In this document: in pieces, positions 13,628 through 24,277 of the stretch
Position numbering within the stretch: position 1 is the first letter of the stretch
Layout: each line of letters starts with the position of its first letter
Origin: Neocallimastix lanati (nom. inval.)
Taxonomy: Eukaryota > Neocallimastigomycota > Neocallimastigomycetes > Neocallimastigales > Neocallimastigaceae
Assembly: GCA_016946835.1 (NCBI GenBank)
Contig: JACVTC010000041.1
Span: forward strand, 315,001 to 379,000
Direction of reading: 5' to 3'
DNA: 64,000 nucleotides
Program-made: the position numbers and the translations under genes
The notes under the pieces: generated by a model
Told to the model about the DNA's origin: nothing
Databases searched by the model: none
What the model saw: the letters and a program-made list of their open reading frames with translations, nothing else

Positions 13628-13789
13628 TTATTATTTCTTAAATTTTTATTATAGCTAAATTTTACCGAATCAGTTGCTGTTAATTGTTAAAATTTTGTTA
13701 TAACAATTTTAAATTTGAATTCTTATTATGTTACTACAAAAAAAAAAATTTTTTTTTTTTTTTTTTTAGTTGTTGTTTTAGTTTATGTT

Positions 13790-14110
13790 TTTCGATTATT
13801 GACCCTGTGCATTTCTTCTTAATTTTTATGGGGTATTTTCTCCCTCCCCTGAGTTTTCTCTATAAATAAAGTTGGAAATTCGCTCACCATAGAAAGTATG
13901 ATTTACATATTGTCTCGGACTATTCAGGTTTTGAATAAGAGGAACGTATCTACTCGTCAATCTTTATGAAAATCATGAAAGTCTCCTGGCATTAATCCAT
14001 ATCAGCATGTGTGACTTTTAAAGGATATTACTAAGGGTCAAGGACGAACTGATATGGCCAATTAGCAACTATTGCGGCTATACAATACATTATATATACG
14101 GCATTATTTT
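13790..14110. other. Less AT-rich stretch of unknown nature
   Basis: About 320 bp with visibly more G and C than its surroundings, including TATGGGGTATTTTC, CTCCCTCCCCTGAG and a TATAAATAAAG box-like element. An inverted pair CCATATCAG (13997-14005) and CTGATATGG (14049-14057) lies inside it. No open frame or tRNA A/B boxes fit. It could be LTR or leader debris linked to the neighbouring gag-like scrap, or a structured RNA. Confidence 0.35.
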
Positions 14111-14426
14111 ATACTCAACAGCATAATATATATAAATATATATATAAAAAAGAAGGGAACGGTATATATAGATAAATACAAAAGTAATATAAAAAAAAAA
14201 AAAAAAAAAAAACTCTATTTTTAATTTAAACATTAAATTAATAAAATTTTATATAAACACTAAAAAATATATTAAAAATATATTAAATATTTAATAATAA
14301 AAAGATATAAAATTTAATTAAATATATTCTAAACGTTTATTACTTTTAACTATATATTAAATGTTATTATATTATAAATATTAAAATTTAATATGTATAT
14401 AATAAAATTAAATTTTTAAAAGTTAA

Positions 14427-14466
<40 letters not shown>

Positions 14467-14512
14467 AAGAAAAAATAAGAAAAAATTGTTATTAATTAAG
14501 CAAAATAGAAGT

Positions 14513-14593
14513 TTAATATTAGTGTATTATTATTTTTCTTTTTGTTTTCTCTTTTTTTTGGTTAATATTAGTGTATCATTATTTTTCTTTTTG

Positions 14594-14610
<17 letters not shown>
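14513..14610. repeat. 49-bp tandem duplication
   Basis: The unit TTAATATTAGTGTATTATTA and its following T/C-rich tail recurs 49 bp later (starts 14513 and 14562) with one visible T-to-C difference. The second copy runs into a poly-T tract. Confidence 0.8.
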
Positions 14611-14641
<31 letters not shown>

Positions 14642-14862
14642 TATGTATTTATAAAATTAGCCATTATAGATATTAACTTCTATATTTTATATAAATTAAA
14701 AAATTGTAATGATATGTCATGATTGTAATATATTATATATATTATATATTACTTCATCAGATATTCGTTATTACTTTTAAGTATTTATTTATTATTTATC
14801 ATAAATTAAAAAGGAAATTTACTATAAACATAAATAACTATTAAAAGTAATAACGCCAAGAT

Positions 14863-17800
14863 TCATAAGATATTACATCTTCCAGCAGTAGCCCTATTAA
14901 CAATATTGGTAATAATACGTCTACTTTCTGGGGAAAGATAAACAACTCTTTTCGCAACTTGCTTGTCATTTGAATTTGAAGATGAAACTTCAGATTTCTC
15001 ATTAGAAACTGAAACAGCCTTATTATTATTAATTTCATCTAAAAGTAAAGTTAAATTACTAACTTGGCTATTTAACTTTACTAATCTTTCTAAATATCCA
15101 TCAGCAGTAGATTTTAAGTTGTTTATAGTATTTCTATTTTTTTTTTCAGCTTCATCAGCATTTAGAGTAAGAACTGCGAGTTGTTGATTTAAAGCAACAA
15201 CCTTTCCAGTAAGTTTTTCAATTTCAATTTTCTTTGATTTAATTTCATTATTGATATATATATTTTGTAATTTACTTTGTAAGTATTCATTTTGATCGAA
15301 AACATTACCACAAGTACATACGTAATTACAAACATGTTCTTCAGATGATGGAGTTGGTAAATTATCTGTCTTAATGCTCTTTTGTAATTTATTATTTATT
15401 ATATTTAATTGAGTAAGTTTATGGTTTAATTCTTCGTTTAATCTAATTAAATTTTGATAGTCAGTATTTTGTGATTTAATTTCAAATTCCTTTTTATCAA
15501 CAATATTCTTTAATTCATATAATTCATCATCCTTCTTCTTTAATAACTGATCTCTAATCATAATTTCTCTCTTTAATTGTTCAACTAATTCAGTATTATT
15601 GTTCTTTTCTTCATGTGGAACTTCTTCAATAATTGTTTCAACAGCTTCTGGAATTTCAACTGATCTTTCAACAGTTTTAACAGCCTTAAGTGGTTTTTCT
15701 TGTTCAGGAATAGAATAACCAAGAGGTAACTCAGATAAAATTTCAACAGAACGTCCAGCATGTGGTACCCAAACATTTTCTTGATGGTAACCAAGTGGTA
15801 AATCAGATAATACTTCAACAGAGCGTTTGGCATGTGGAACCCAAACATTTTCTGGATGGAACCCTAGTGGTAAATCAGATAAGATTTCAACAGAACGACT
15901 ACCATATGGAACCCATTGCTTAGTAGAATAACCTAATGGTAACTTACAATGAACCTTTAAGATAGAATCTTCGACTTTTTCTTCCGGAACTTTTGTACTT
16001 TTTACACTTACTTCTGATTGTTCAACACCTTCTTGAATAAGAATTGGTCTGTCGAAAATACCAGTATCAATTATAATTGGTTTTGATTCTGGTTTTGCAA
16101 ATAACCACCAACAGCCAGTATCAGCTCTACATTCTGGAATTGATTCTTCTGAATCAATTACAACTTCTCTTGGTTGGAATGGTTCAACACCTTCTTGAAT
16201 AAGAATTGGTCTATCGAATATACCAGTATCAATAATAATTGGATTTTGTTTTTCGATTTCAATTTCTCTTGGTTGGAATGGTTCAACACCTTCTTGAATA
16301 AGAATTGGCCTGTCGAAAATTCCAGTATCAATTATAATTGGTTTTGATTCTGGTTTTGCAAATAACCACCAACAGCCAGTATCAGCTCTACATTCTGGAA
16401 TTGATTCTTCTGAATCAATTACAACTTCTCTTGGTTGGAATGGTTCAACACCTTCTTGAATAAGAATTGGTCTATCGAATATACCAGTATCAATAATAAT
16501 TGGTTTTTGTTCTTCAATTGCAATTTCTCTTGGTTGGAATGGTTCAACACCTTCTTGAATAAGAATTGGTCTATCAAAAATTCCAGTATCAATAATAATT
16601 GGTTTTTGTTCTTCAATTTCAATTTCTCTTGGTTGGAATGGTTCAACACCTTCTTGAATAAGGATTGGTCTATCAAAAATTCCAGTATCAATAATAATTG
16701 GTTTTGATTCTGGTTTTGCAAATAACCACCAACAGCCAGTATCAGCTCTACATTCTGGAATTGATTCTTCTGAATCAATTACAACTTCTCTTGGTTGGAA
16801 TGGTTCAACACCTTCTTGAATAAGAATTGGTCTGTCGAAAATACCAGTATCAATTATAATTGGTTTTGATTCTGGTTTTGCAAATAACCACCAACAGCCA
16901 GTATCAGCTCTACATTCTGGAATTGATTCTTCTGAATCATTTACAACTTCTCTTGGTTGGAATGGTTCAACACCTTCTTGAATAAGAATTGGTCTATCGA
17001 ATATACCAGTATCAATAATAATTGGTTTTTGTTCTTCAATTGCAATTTCTCTTGGTTGGAATGGTTCAACACCTTCTTGAATAAGAATTGGTCTATCAAA
17101 AATTCCAGTATCAATAATAATTGGTTTTGATTCTGGCTTAGCAAATAACCACCAACAACCGGTATCAGCTCTACATTCTGGAATTGATTCTTCTGAATCA
17201 ATTACAACTTCTCTTGGTTGGAATGGTTCAACACCTTCTTGAATAAGAATCGGTCTGTCAAAGATTCCAGTATCAATAATTATAGGTTTTTCCTCCTCAT
17301 CAACAATTACTTTTTCTATAATTGTTTCAGTTGATTGATCTTGTTCTTCGGTTTGATTAACCTCATCGACAAATTCAGTTTGTTCTTCTTGTTCAAATAC
17401 TTTTTCTTCATTTTCATTTTCATTTGTAACTTCTTTAATTATCTTTCTAATAACTTTTTTTCCTGAATCATCTTCTACTTCTTCGACTTCTTCGACTTCT
17501 TCAATTTCTTCTACTTCTTCAATGATAGTTTCTCCTTCTTCACCTGAAATAACTTTTCTAATTATTTTTTGTCCATTTGGTCCTTCATCTTCAACTTCTT
17601 CAACCACTTCTTTAACAATTACTCTATCACCTTCTCCGTCATCATCTACATATTCTTCATAAACAACTTCTTCTACAAGAATTTCACTGCCTTCTTCTTG
17701 AACCACATAAGTTCTTTGGCTTACTTGCTTTGAATTTTCACTAATTTTATAATTTTGATTTTGAAGAAGTATTGGTCTGTCGAAAATACCAGTATCGATA

Positions 17801-17931
17801 ATAACTGGCTTTCCGTCATCTACAAAAACTTCTTCTTTTACAATAGTTGAATTTTTATTAATAGATTGAATTGGATTTTGGATAAGAATTGGTCTATCGA
17901 AAATTCCAGTGTCAATAATAATTGAATTCAT
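14863..17931 (-). CDS. Tandem-repeat coiled-coil protein with C-terminal CaaX box, unknown function
   Basis: Single-exon, 1022 residues; start ATG at 17931, first in frame. I do not recognise the family. Residues 1-60 carry two copies of IIDTGIFDRPIL. Residues 75-212 are Glu-rich with two K[IV]IRK[IV] blocks. From about 215 to 637 the motif recurs in ten more units of two types: a 33-residue unit ending REI(A/E)IE(E/K)Q and a 54-residue unit ending PECRADTGCWWLFAKPES (five copies). Residues 664-740 hold three ~24-residue repeats LPLG(Y/F)..WVPH(A).RSVE(I/V)LS. About 785-1000 is heptad-rich, predicted coiled coil, interrupted by a Cys-rich HVCNYVCTCGNVF. The last four residues are CNIL, a CaaX box whose Leu favours geranylgeranylation. 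There is no signal peptide or membrane span. Inference: a cytosolic, prenyl-anchored elongated scaffold. Intronless, unlike most neighbours. Confidence 0.9.
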   Translation of the reverse strand: MNSIIIDTGIFDRPILIQNPIQSINKNSTIVKEEVFVDDGKPVIIDTGIFDRPILLQNQNYKISENSKQVSQRTYVVQEEGSEILVEEVVYEEYVDDDGEGDRVIVKEVVEEVEDEGPNGQKIIRKVISGEEGETIIEEVEEIEEVEEVEEVEDDSGKKVIRKIIKEVTNENENEEKVFEQEEQTEFVDEVNQTEEQDQSTETIIEKVIVDEEEKPIIIDTGIFDRPILIQEGVEPFQPREVVIDSEESIPECRADTGCWWLFAKPESKPIIIDTGIFDRPILIQEGVEPFQPREIAIEEQKPIIIDTGIFDRPILIQEGVEPFQPREVVNDSEESIPECRADTGCWWLFAKPESKPIIIDTGIFDRPILIQEGVEPFQPREVVIDSEESIPECRADTGCWWLFAKPESKPIIIDTGIFDRPILIQEGVEPFQPREIEIEEQKPIIIDTGIFDRPILIQEGVEPFQPREIAIEEQKPIIIDTGIFDRPILIQEGVEPFQPREVVIDSEESIPECRADTGCWWLFAKPESKPIIIDTGIFDRPILIQEGVEPFQPREIEIEKQNPIIIDTGIFDRPILIQEGVEPFQPREVVIDSEESIPECRADTGCWWLFAKPESKPIIIDTGIFDRPILIQEGVEQSEVSVKSTKVPEEKVEDSILKVHCKLPLGYSTKQWVPYGSRSVEILSDLPLGFHPENVWVPHAKRSVEVLSDLPLGYHQENVWVPHAGRSVEILSELPLGYSIPEQEKPLKAVKTVERSVEIPEAVETIIEEVPHEEKNNNTELVEQLKREIMIRDQLLKKKDDELYELKNIVDKKEFEIKSQNTDYQNLIRLNEELNHKLTQLNIINNKLQKSIKTDNLPTPSSEEHVCNYVCTCGNVFDQNEYLQSKLQNIYINNEIKSKKIEIEKLTGKVVALNQQLAVLTLNADEAEKKNRNTINNLKSTADGYLERLVKLNSQVSNLTLLLDEINNNKAVSVSNEKSEVSSSNSNDKQVAKRVVYLSPESRRIITNIVNRATAGRCNIL
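16040..17281 (-). repeat. Coding tandem repeats, 99- and 162-bp units
   Basis: The repeat core of the preceding gene is near-identical at DNA level. The marker GAATGGTTCAAC recurs at spacings of 162, 99, 99, 162, 162, 99 and 162 bp across 16276-17221. Unit sizes are multiples of three, so gain or loss keeps the frame. The order from the N-terminus is long, short, long, long, short, short, long, short, long. Confidence 0.9.
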
Positions 17932-20608
17932 TATGTTTTATAAAAGTTTAGTATTTTTCTTTTTAAATATAATATTGTAATTTAATTTTGATATTAATAA
18001 ATATTTTAATTTTTTATCTAATAGTTATAATTATTAATTTTATTTAAATTTGTCTATTTAATATATAGTTCAATTTTTTGTAAATTATATTTTTATTGTA
18101 ATATTTTAATAATATGGTTTATTTTTATTTTTTGATTTTATTCTTATTTTGTTGTTGTTATTTTATATTTTATTTTATATTTTATTTTGTTGATTTTATT
18201 TTATTTTATTTTATATTTTATTTTGTTTTATTTATTTTATTTTTTATTTTATTTTAATGAATTTCTTTTAATTTCTTTTATTTTATTTAATTTTTTATTT
18301 TTATGAATTTATTTTATTTTACTTTTGTTTTATTATAACCTATGCTTATTAAAAAATAAAGAAAAGATTATTATCATTTTATTATATTTAATTGCTTCAA
18401 CATTTATGTTATTTTAAATAAAATATATATTATATAAAATATACTTACTTTTTTTTACTTTTTTATTCTTTAATTTTTTAATATTTTATTTTAATTAAAA
18501 TTTATTTGTTTTCTATTTTTTTTAAAAAAATTTTTCTTTAAAAAAGAAACAAAAAAGAAATAAATTTTATATAAATTATTTATTTATGTTTAATAAATTT
18601 AATTTTATTATATATTTATATTAATTCTATTTTACTTTTACTAGTTTAAAAAAAAAAAAAAAAAAAAAACTATTTATATTGAAAATTTTTTTATTGCAAA
18701 AAACGGTACAAATAAATAATTTCAAAATAAGAAAATTATTATTATAATAATTATAATATAAATTTTTTTTATTCACATTTTCGGTCTTTTAAAAAAAATT
18801 CACAAAGCCAATTATTTTATAATTAGAGTAACACAAAGTTGAACTTTTATTAATAATATATTAATATATTAAAAAATATGGTTTTGATTTTAAAATTAAA
18901 AATTTATTATTATTTTCAGGATTAAACAAAAAAATTTATTTTATCATTAATATATTTAAAAATATATATTAAAATATATTTATATTAAGTTCATATATTT
19001 AATGTATATATTAAATTATATTATTAAAATTAAAAAAAGTTAATTAATAAAATTGTGAAAAGAAAAAAGCATGCTAAATTAAAATAAGAATAATATATAA
19101 ATTTAATATAAATAATAAATATTATTATATTTGATACAATGTAATTATATTGTTTTATAATATATATTAAAAAAACCCTTAAAATATTAATATATTATAT
19201 ATAATATATTTTTTATTTTCTACTATTTTTATTTAAAATAAAAAAATATTATGATAGAAAATAAAAGATTGACAAAAATTGAAAATTATATATTCCAATT
19301 TTAAATATTTATTTAACATTAGTATTAATATGTTTTATTTTTTTAGTATAAAATAATTATTATTTATTATTTTATACTAAGAAACTTTTTTATAACAAAT
19401 AATTATTTATTGCTAATAATTATTTTATATTTATGGGTACCCATATGTGCAAGTCTATTTTTTTTTTTATAAACTTATAATATTTAAAAATTTATAGATA
19501 TATATATTTATAATTAATATTTAAAAATTTATAATTTTTATTATAAATATACTATTTACATATGAAAATTTTTTTATAAAAAAAAATTTAAAAAAAAATT
19601 AATTATAAGTTATATTTTCCTAAAAAGGAAATTATTCTAATTAGTTTTTTTTGTAAAAAATTTTTTTCACTTAGCATTCTTTTGGTTTTTAAATATATAT
19701 ATATAATTGTTTTATGTAGGTTTCCATTTACATTAATTCCAGATATAATTCATTAATTAACCATTATAAGTAATTATATTAACGTTTTAGTTTCATTAAT
19801 TTGATTTGATAATAAATAATTAATATTATAAATATAATAATACAAGTCTAATAATTAAAAAGTCCAAATATATCCTTGAATATTGGTTTCTTAATCTTGA
19901 TTATAAATACCATTATCATTATTACAAAGTTATAATTATATATATTATATTAATATCTATTTATATATTTAATATAGTAGTTACAATTAAGTTTTGATAT
20001 TTTGTTTAAAAGTACTTAATTTTTCTTTATTAATAGTAATTTTTAAGTATATAATAGACTTTTCTTTTATAATTATATATACATACTTATTATATTATAG
20101 TATTTTATGATTAATAATGCATTAAATTTTAAAACATAAATAACATATTTAAAAAAAAAAAATTGATAATCTAATCTTGAATTAAAAAGAAAAATACTAT
20201 ACTAAATACTAAAGAAAATCCCAATTAATTTAAATAATTTAATATTATATATATAAATTTTTTTAAAAAGTTTTTATATTAATATATTACATTATATTAA
20301 ATATTTATTTATTTATGGTTTAATTTTTTTTTATATTTAATATTTCATATTTACTAATAAATTAATATATATTTAATATTTAATACATAATATTTATTAT
20401 TATAATATTTTAAAATAAATACAATATTTCAGGGAAAAAAAATAAAATTGATTCTATATTATTATTTTATGTTGATATATCAAATTTTATACTAATGTTG
20501 TTCAATCAATATATAAAGATTAATAATATTAAATATATTTACATGTAATATTTTATTAGATATATTTTATTCATTAATAATTTTATTTTAAATTATTTTC
20601 AATTATAC
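17932..20608. other. Intergenic region, ~2.7 kb
   Basis: This region is upstream of the repeat-protein gene (-) and downstream of the GH43 gene (-). It is strongly A/T, with a TTTTATTTTA-rich stretch at 18150-18320 that lies within the likely promoter and leader of the repeat-protein gene. It also holds a 14-bp-arm hairpin (19343-19380) and a 14-bp palindrome TATGGGTACCCATA (19432-19445). No exon-like sequence is seen on either strand. Confidence 0.55.
19343..19380. repeat. Inverted repeat, 14-bp perfect arms, 10-nt loop
   Basis: TTAGTATAAAATAA (19343-19356) and TTATTTTATACTAA (19367-19380) are exact reverse complements. The arms are nearly all A/T, so chance is a real possibility. It lies about 1.2 kb past the GH43 stop. 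Confidence 0.7.
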
Positions 20609-22453
20609 TTAAAAACGAACACCCCACACACTATCATTATTGCCACCAATTGCTGTAAAAGCAGTTACAGTTGCAGACTTGGCTTCATCTAATTGTCTAA
20701 TGAATACACCACTATAAATAATATTACCAATTCTTATGGTCATAAAATGAGTACCCTTATCGTAAGACCAATTACCACTATATCTACCAGTTACAGTAAA
20801 ATCTTTATTTAAATTAATAGTATAAAGGTTTGAAATATCACCATTAATCTTATTATGGAAATGGAATAGGAATTTATATGTTCCAACCATATCGTTCATA
20901 CTGTAACCAGTCTCAGAAATAGTTTCTCCAGTATAAGCATATGGAGCAGCACATAACCATCCTTCCTTATTAAGAAACATTTGATGAATACGTGGTTCGT
21001 GATATTCTTGACCATCATTAAAACGAGTATGATAGAATATTAACACTTTACCATCATCATCAAGTAAAGCAGAATTGTGGCCTGGAGCCATATATGCCTG
21101 TTCTCTTCCAGGAATATTATAATTACCCATGACTTTAACACCAAAGCTTGAATTATTACCACTCATAAATTCTTTTCCAGCAACATCTGTATATGGACCA
21201 TCTGGATTTTTAGAACGGAACATACGAATTTGGTAACCACCATTTGACGTAAGAGAGCCATAGGATACAAATAAATAATAATAACCAACAGCTTTGTGTG
21301 GTAAAATAAATGGACCTTCAATAGATTGGTGATTACCACCTGCAAGCTTCTTACCATAGTATTTATCAGTATTATTGCCATTAGAAATATTGTGTTTTGG
21401 AAGACCTGTACTTTCATCTAATTCTAAAATATATATACCACCCGACCAAGAACCATAAACAAGCCATAACTTCCCATTAAAATCATAAAATGCATTTGGA
21501 TCAATTGCATTGGGATAAACTCTATTATTGTATTTGTTATTTGGATAATAACGATTCATATCTTCATATCCAATAACAGCTTTCAAATTAGTTTTACCAA
21601 CGGTTTTTGAATCCATACCAGAGAAAATAAAGCAATTTTTATAAGTGTATGGACCTTCAACGTTATCAGCTAAAGCGTAACAAATACTAGATTTAATATA
21701 TGTGGAAGATGTACAAAAATATTGAACCCATTTTTTCATTCTATTATTATATATAATATCAGGAGCCCAAACAGAATAACCACCATCACTATTTTTTCCT
21801 ACAAAATTAAATGCACCATAATTTGATTTTGAAAATAAATTTGTAAACATTTTATTGTTATCATTAACACCAGTATACAATTTAGTAAACTTCCATAAAT
21901 CGGTAGTATAGGCAGTATCCATGTGGGAACCAAATATATAATATTTATTACCATACTTAACTACAGACGGATCATGAACAGACACACCTGAAGAATATTT
22001 CGAAGCTACAACAGATTGAACTTTTCTATTTGAATCAACGTAATCATCATTGGCAGCATTGCTAATTGGTTGTGATGTATTTGTAGTAGGTTGCGTTACT
22101 ACTATATTTGACTGCTGAGAATTCTTACATGAATTAGAAATTCCACACCAATAACTATTTTCAATTCCCCAATCACCACTCTCATCAGAATAAATAATAT
22201 CGCATGATCTACAGCATGCATAACCTTGACTTTTAATAGTAGATGAGCAATCAGTTGGAATATTTTCACAATATTCTTGAATACCACACCATTTTCCATT
22301 TTCAACACCCCATTTGCCATCATTATCAGTAAAATATATAATACAGCTTGAACAGCATGAATAACCTTGTTTTTTAATATTAGCTGAGCAATCAGTAAAA
22401 GCTCTTTTTACAAATAAGGTTAAGCATACCAATGATATATTTTTAACTTTCAT
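20609..22453 (-). CDS. Secreted GH43 arabinanase-like enzyme with two fungal dockerins
   Basis: Intronless, 614 residues; start ATG at 22453. A short hydrophobic signal-like segment (ISLVCLTLFV, ~6-15) precedes two Cys-rich dockerins of the fungal CBM10-like type (about 21-62 and 68-109; WCGIQEYC, WCGISNSC), then a Thr/Ser/Asn linker (~110-140). The GH43 five-blade propeller follows. D161 in HDPSVVK is the expected general base, D318 in AIDPNAFYD the pKa modulator, E379 in SIEGPFI the general acid, and H459 in APGHNSA the usual metal-site His. All catalytic positions are present. A C-terminal beta domain (~515-614) resembles the extra domain of large endo-arabinanases. Predicted action: hydrolysis of alpha-1,5-arabinan in the fungal cellulosome, docked by the dockerin pair to a scaffoldin. 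Exact substrate (arabinan versus other arabinofuranosides) cannot be settled by eye. Confidence 0.9.
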   Translation of the reverse strand: MKVKNISLVCLTLFVKRAFTDCSANIKKQGYSCCSSCIIYFTDNDGKWGVENGKWCGIQEYCENIPTDCSSTIKSQGYACCRSCDIIYSDESGDWGIENSYWCGISNSCKNSQQSNIVVTQPTTNTSQPISNAANDDYVDSNRKVQSVVASKYSSGVSVHDPSVVKYGNKYYIFGSHMDTAYTTDLWKFTKLYTGVNDNNKMFTNLFSKSNYGAFNFVGKNSDGGYSVWAPDIIYNNRMKKWVQYFCTSSTYIKSSICYALADNVEGPYTYKNCFIFSGMDSKTVGKTNLKAVIGYEDMNRYYPNNKYNNRVYPNAIDPNAFYDFNGKLWLVYGSWSGGIYILELDESTGLPKHNISNGNNTDKYYGKKLAGGNHQSIEGPFILPHKAVGYYYLFVSYGSLTSNGGYQIRMFRSKNPDGPYTDVAGKEFMSGNNSSFGVKVMGNYNIPGREQAYMAPGHNSALLDDDGKVLIFYHTRFNDGQEYHEPRIHQMFLNKEGWLCAAPYAYTGETISETGYSMNDMVGTYKFLFHFHNKINGDISNLYTINLNKDFTVTGRYSGNWSYDKGTHFMTIRIGNIIYSGVFIRQLDEAKSATVTAFTAIGGNNDSVWGVRF

Positions 22454-24049
22454 TATAATAAATATCTTTATTCTCTATTAAAAACAGTATTATATATATA
22501 AATATAAATAATATATATGATATGAATGTAGAGTTCCTTCAATACAAATTTTATAAATAATTTTTAATATTTAAATAATAAACATATATATATATATTTT
22601 CTTTGTAATGAAATTATATTAAAAAGCAATAAAGGAATATATAACAATAAAAAAATAATAATAATAAATCAATTTTTATTAAACAATATATACAGTAACT
22701 TATGATTTTATTAAATTATATATACAATTTTAATTGCTAAAATATATTAATATAAATATATAAAATAATATTTCTTATTTTTATTAAAAAAAATAAAAAA
22801 TAATAAAAACAAGGAAAAAAAGGTATATAAAATTTGTTAGATAGATTATCTAAGAAACTTTAAATCATTTATAATATTTCTATATATGAATAATTACTTA
22901 ATTTGAAGAGTAACAAATAGAATATAAATATTAAAATATATAGTGATAATCTATTTTATTTTTTTAAATATATTCATAAAGTTTATGTGTCCCATTTGAA
23001 AAAATATATATATATATATATATTTTATAGTTTAAATATATTTAATTTGTGTAATTTGAATATTTTATTATAAAAGTAAACTTTATAATAATATTTATTA
23101 AAAAAAAATATTCCACATTATTATTAATAAAAATTTTTTATATTAATTATTAGAGTTTTTTTTAAAAAAAAAATAAATGATTTAGAATTATTTCTATAAT
23201 TATAAGTATATTACTATAATTAAAAATTTTAATAAACAACAATATAATTATTTTGTAATTCCATGTTAAAAAGTTGCTATAACTATTTCTATTTTATTAT
23301 TGTAATTTATTATTGTATATTAAAAATATTATCTTTTTATATTAAAATTATTGAAATAATTTTTTATTAATAATTATAATATTAATATCATTATTATTAG
23401 TAATTATTTATACTATAATATTACTTTATTGTTAAAAAATCTTTAAAGTTCTTGAAAATATTTGTATAATGAAAATAAATAAATAAATACTAATTAACTT
23501 TTTTTTAAAAAAATGTAAATAAATACAATATATTAAAAAAGATTTTTATAATAATTATTATTTATTATCAGTAATATTTAATTAGTTATAGTTTTTTTTT
23601 TTTTAGAAAACAAATAAAAAAAAAAAAACAACTAGAATGTTTCGTTAATTATAAATAATACAATGATATCAATGAATTTAGAAAGACATTCATAATATAT
23701 TATGTATCATGATTTCCTTTTACAAATTTTAACATTCGTTACATGATATCTTAAATATGATTTTCTATAATAATAAAATAATCTAAAATGAATTAAGAGA
23801 AAATCTAAATCAAAAATTTCTCGAACTCAAATCCATCCATCTGTAATAGTTCAACCTTAAGTAAATGATGAAAAATAAAAATAAAAAAAACGTTAATAAA
23901 TATTTACTTTTTACAAAAATTTTTATTTTTTTTTTTTTTATAAAAGAAATAAATTTTTTTTAATTTTAATACATGATTAAATATTTTTATATTCATAAAA
24001 TTACATTCAATGAAACATACATATTTTATTATATTAATAACATGATTTA
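22454..24049. other. Intergenic region upstream of the GH43 gene
   Basis: About 1.6 kb of A/T-rich sequence between the GH43 start and the left LTR of the copia remnant. An 18-nt TA repeat lies near 23005-23022. GH43 control elements should be here, but none is recognisable. No exon or RNA gene is seen. Confidence 0.5.
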
Positions 24050-24226
24050 ATAACAATAATATAAAATTTTTAAAACTACATTATTTGTATCATAAGCTAT
24101 ATAAACTACATATTATTGTAATATATTCTATTTATTTATAATATATTATTTAATATTTAAAATTATAATAAAAATAAATAAAATAAAGTGTTAATTAAAA
24201 ATATAAACTAAAAATACTAATTTTTT
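24050..24226 (-). repeat. 3' LTR of the copia remnant
   Basis: Matches 26279-26438 over its length with indels. Shared landmarks in forward sense are TAACAATAATATAAAA, TTATTTGTATCATAA, TAATATTTAAAATTATAATA and CTAAAAATACTAATTTT. Divergence between the copies suggests an old insertion. Confidence 0.8.
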
Positions 24227-24233
24227 AATATTA

Positions 24234-24240
24234 CCCCTTA
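24234..24240 (-). other. Polypurine tract
   Basis: The minus-strand sequence TTAAGGGGTAAT lies directly before the 3' LTR, where plus-strand priming starts in LTR elements. It is one of very few G runs in the region. Confidence 0.65.
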
Positions 24241-24277
24241 AACAAAGCATTCTCAAAGACTATGTTTGCAAAATTAG

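Larger units (their letters stand above)
13041..14862. other. Convergent intergenic region with repeat debris
   Basis: This region lies between the 3' ends of WDR7 (+) and the repeat protein (-). It contains A-rich tracts (13130-13260), a gag-like scrap with a 65-bp tandem duplication (13415-13627), a less AT-rich stretch of unknown nature (about 13790-14110), poly-A (14434-14463) and a 49-bp tandem duplication (14513-14610). No intact gene is seen. Confidence 0.6.

Noticed and set aside
14486-14722. Phe-rich open frame
   Set aside because: Produced by T runs and a 49-bp tandem duplication; no protein features.
16419-17201. Open frames on both strands inside the repeat protein gene
   Set aside because: They are frame shadows that repeat with the same period as the real coding frame and have no independent features.
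19432-19445. Palindrome TATGGGTACCCATA as a binding site
   Set aside because: A single 14-bp palindrome without a partner or nearby promoter; not enough to call a site.
23800-23860. Possible tRNA-like T-arm (CTCGAACTCAAATCC)
   Set aside because: No A box, acceptor stem or anticodon arm can be placed around it on either strand.
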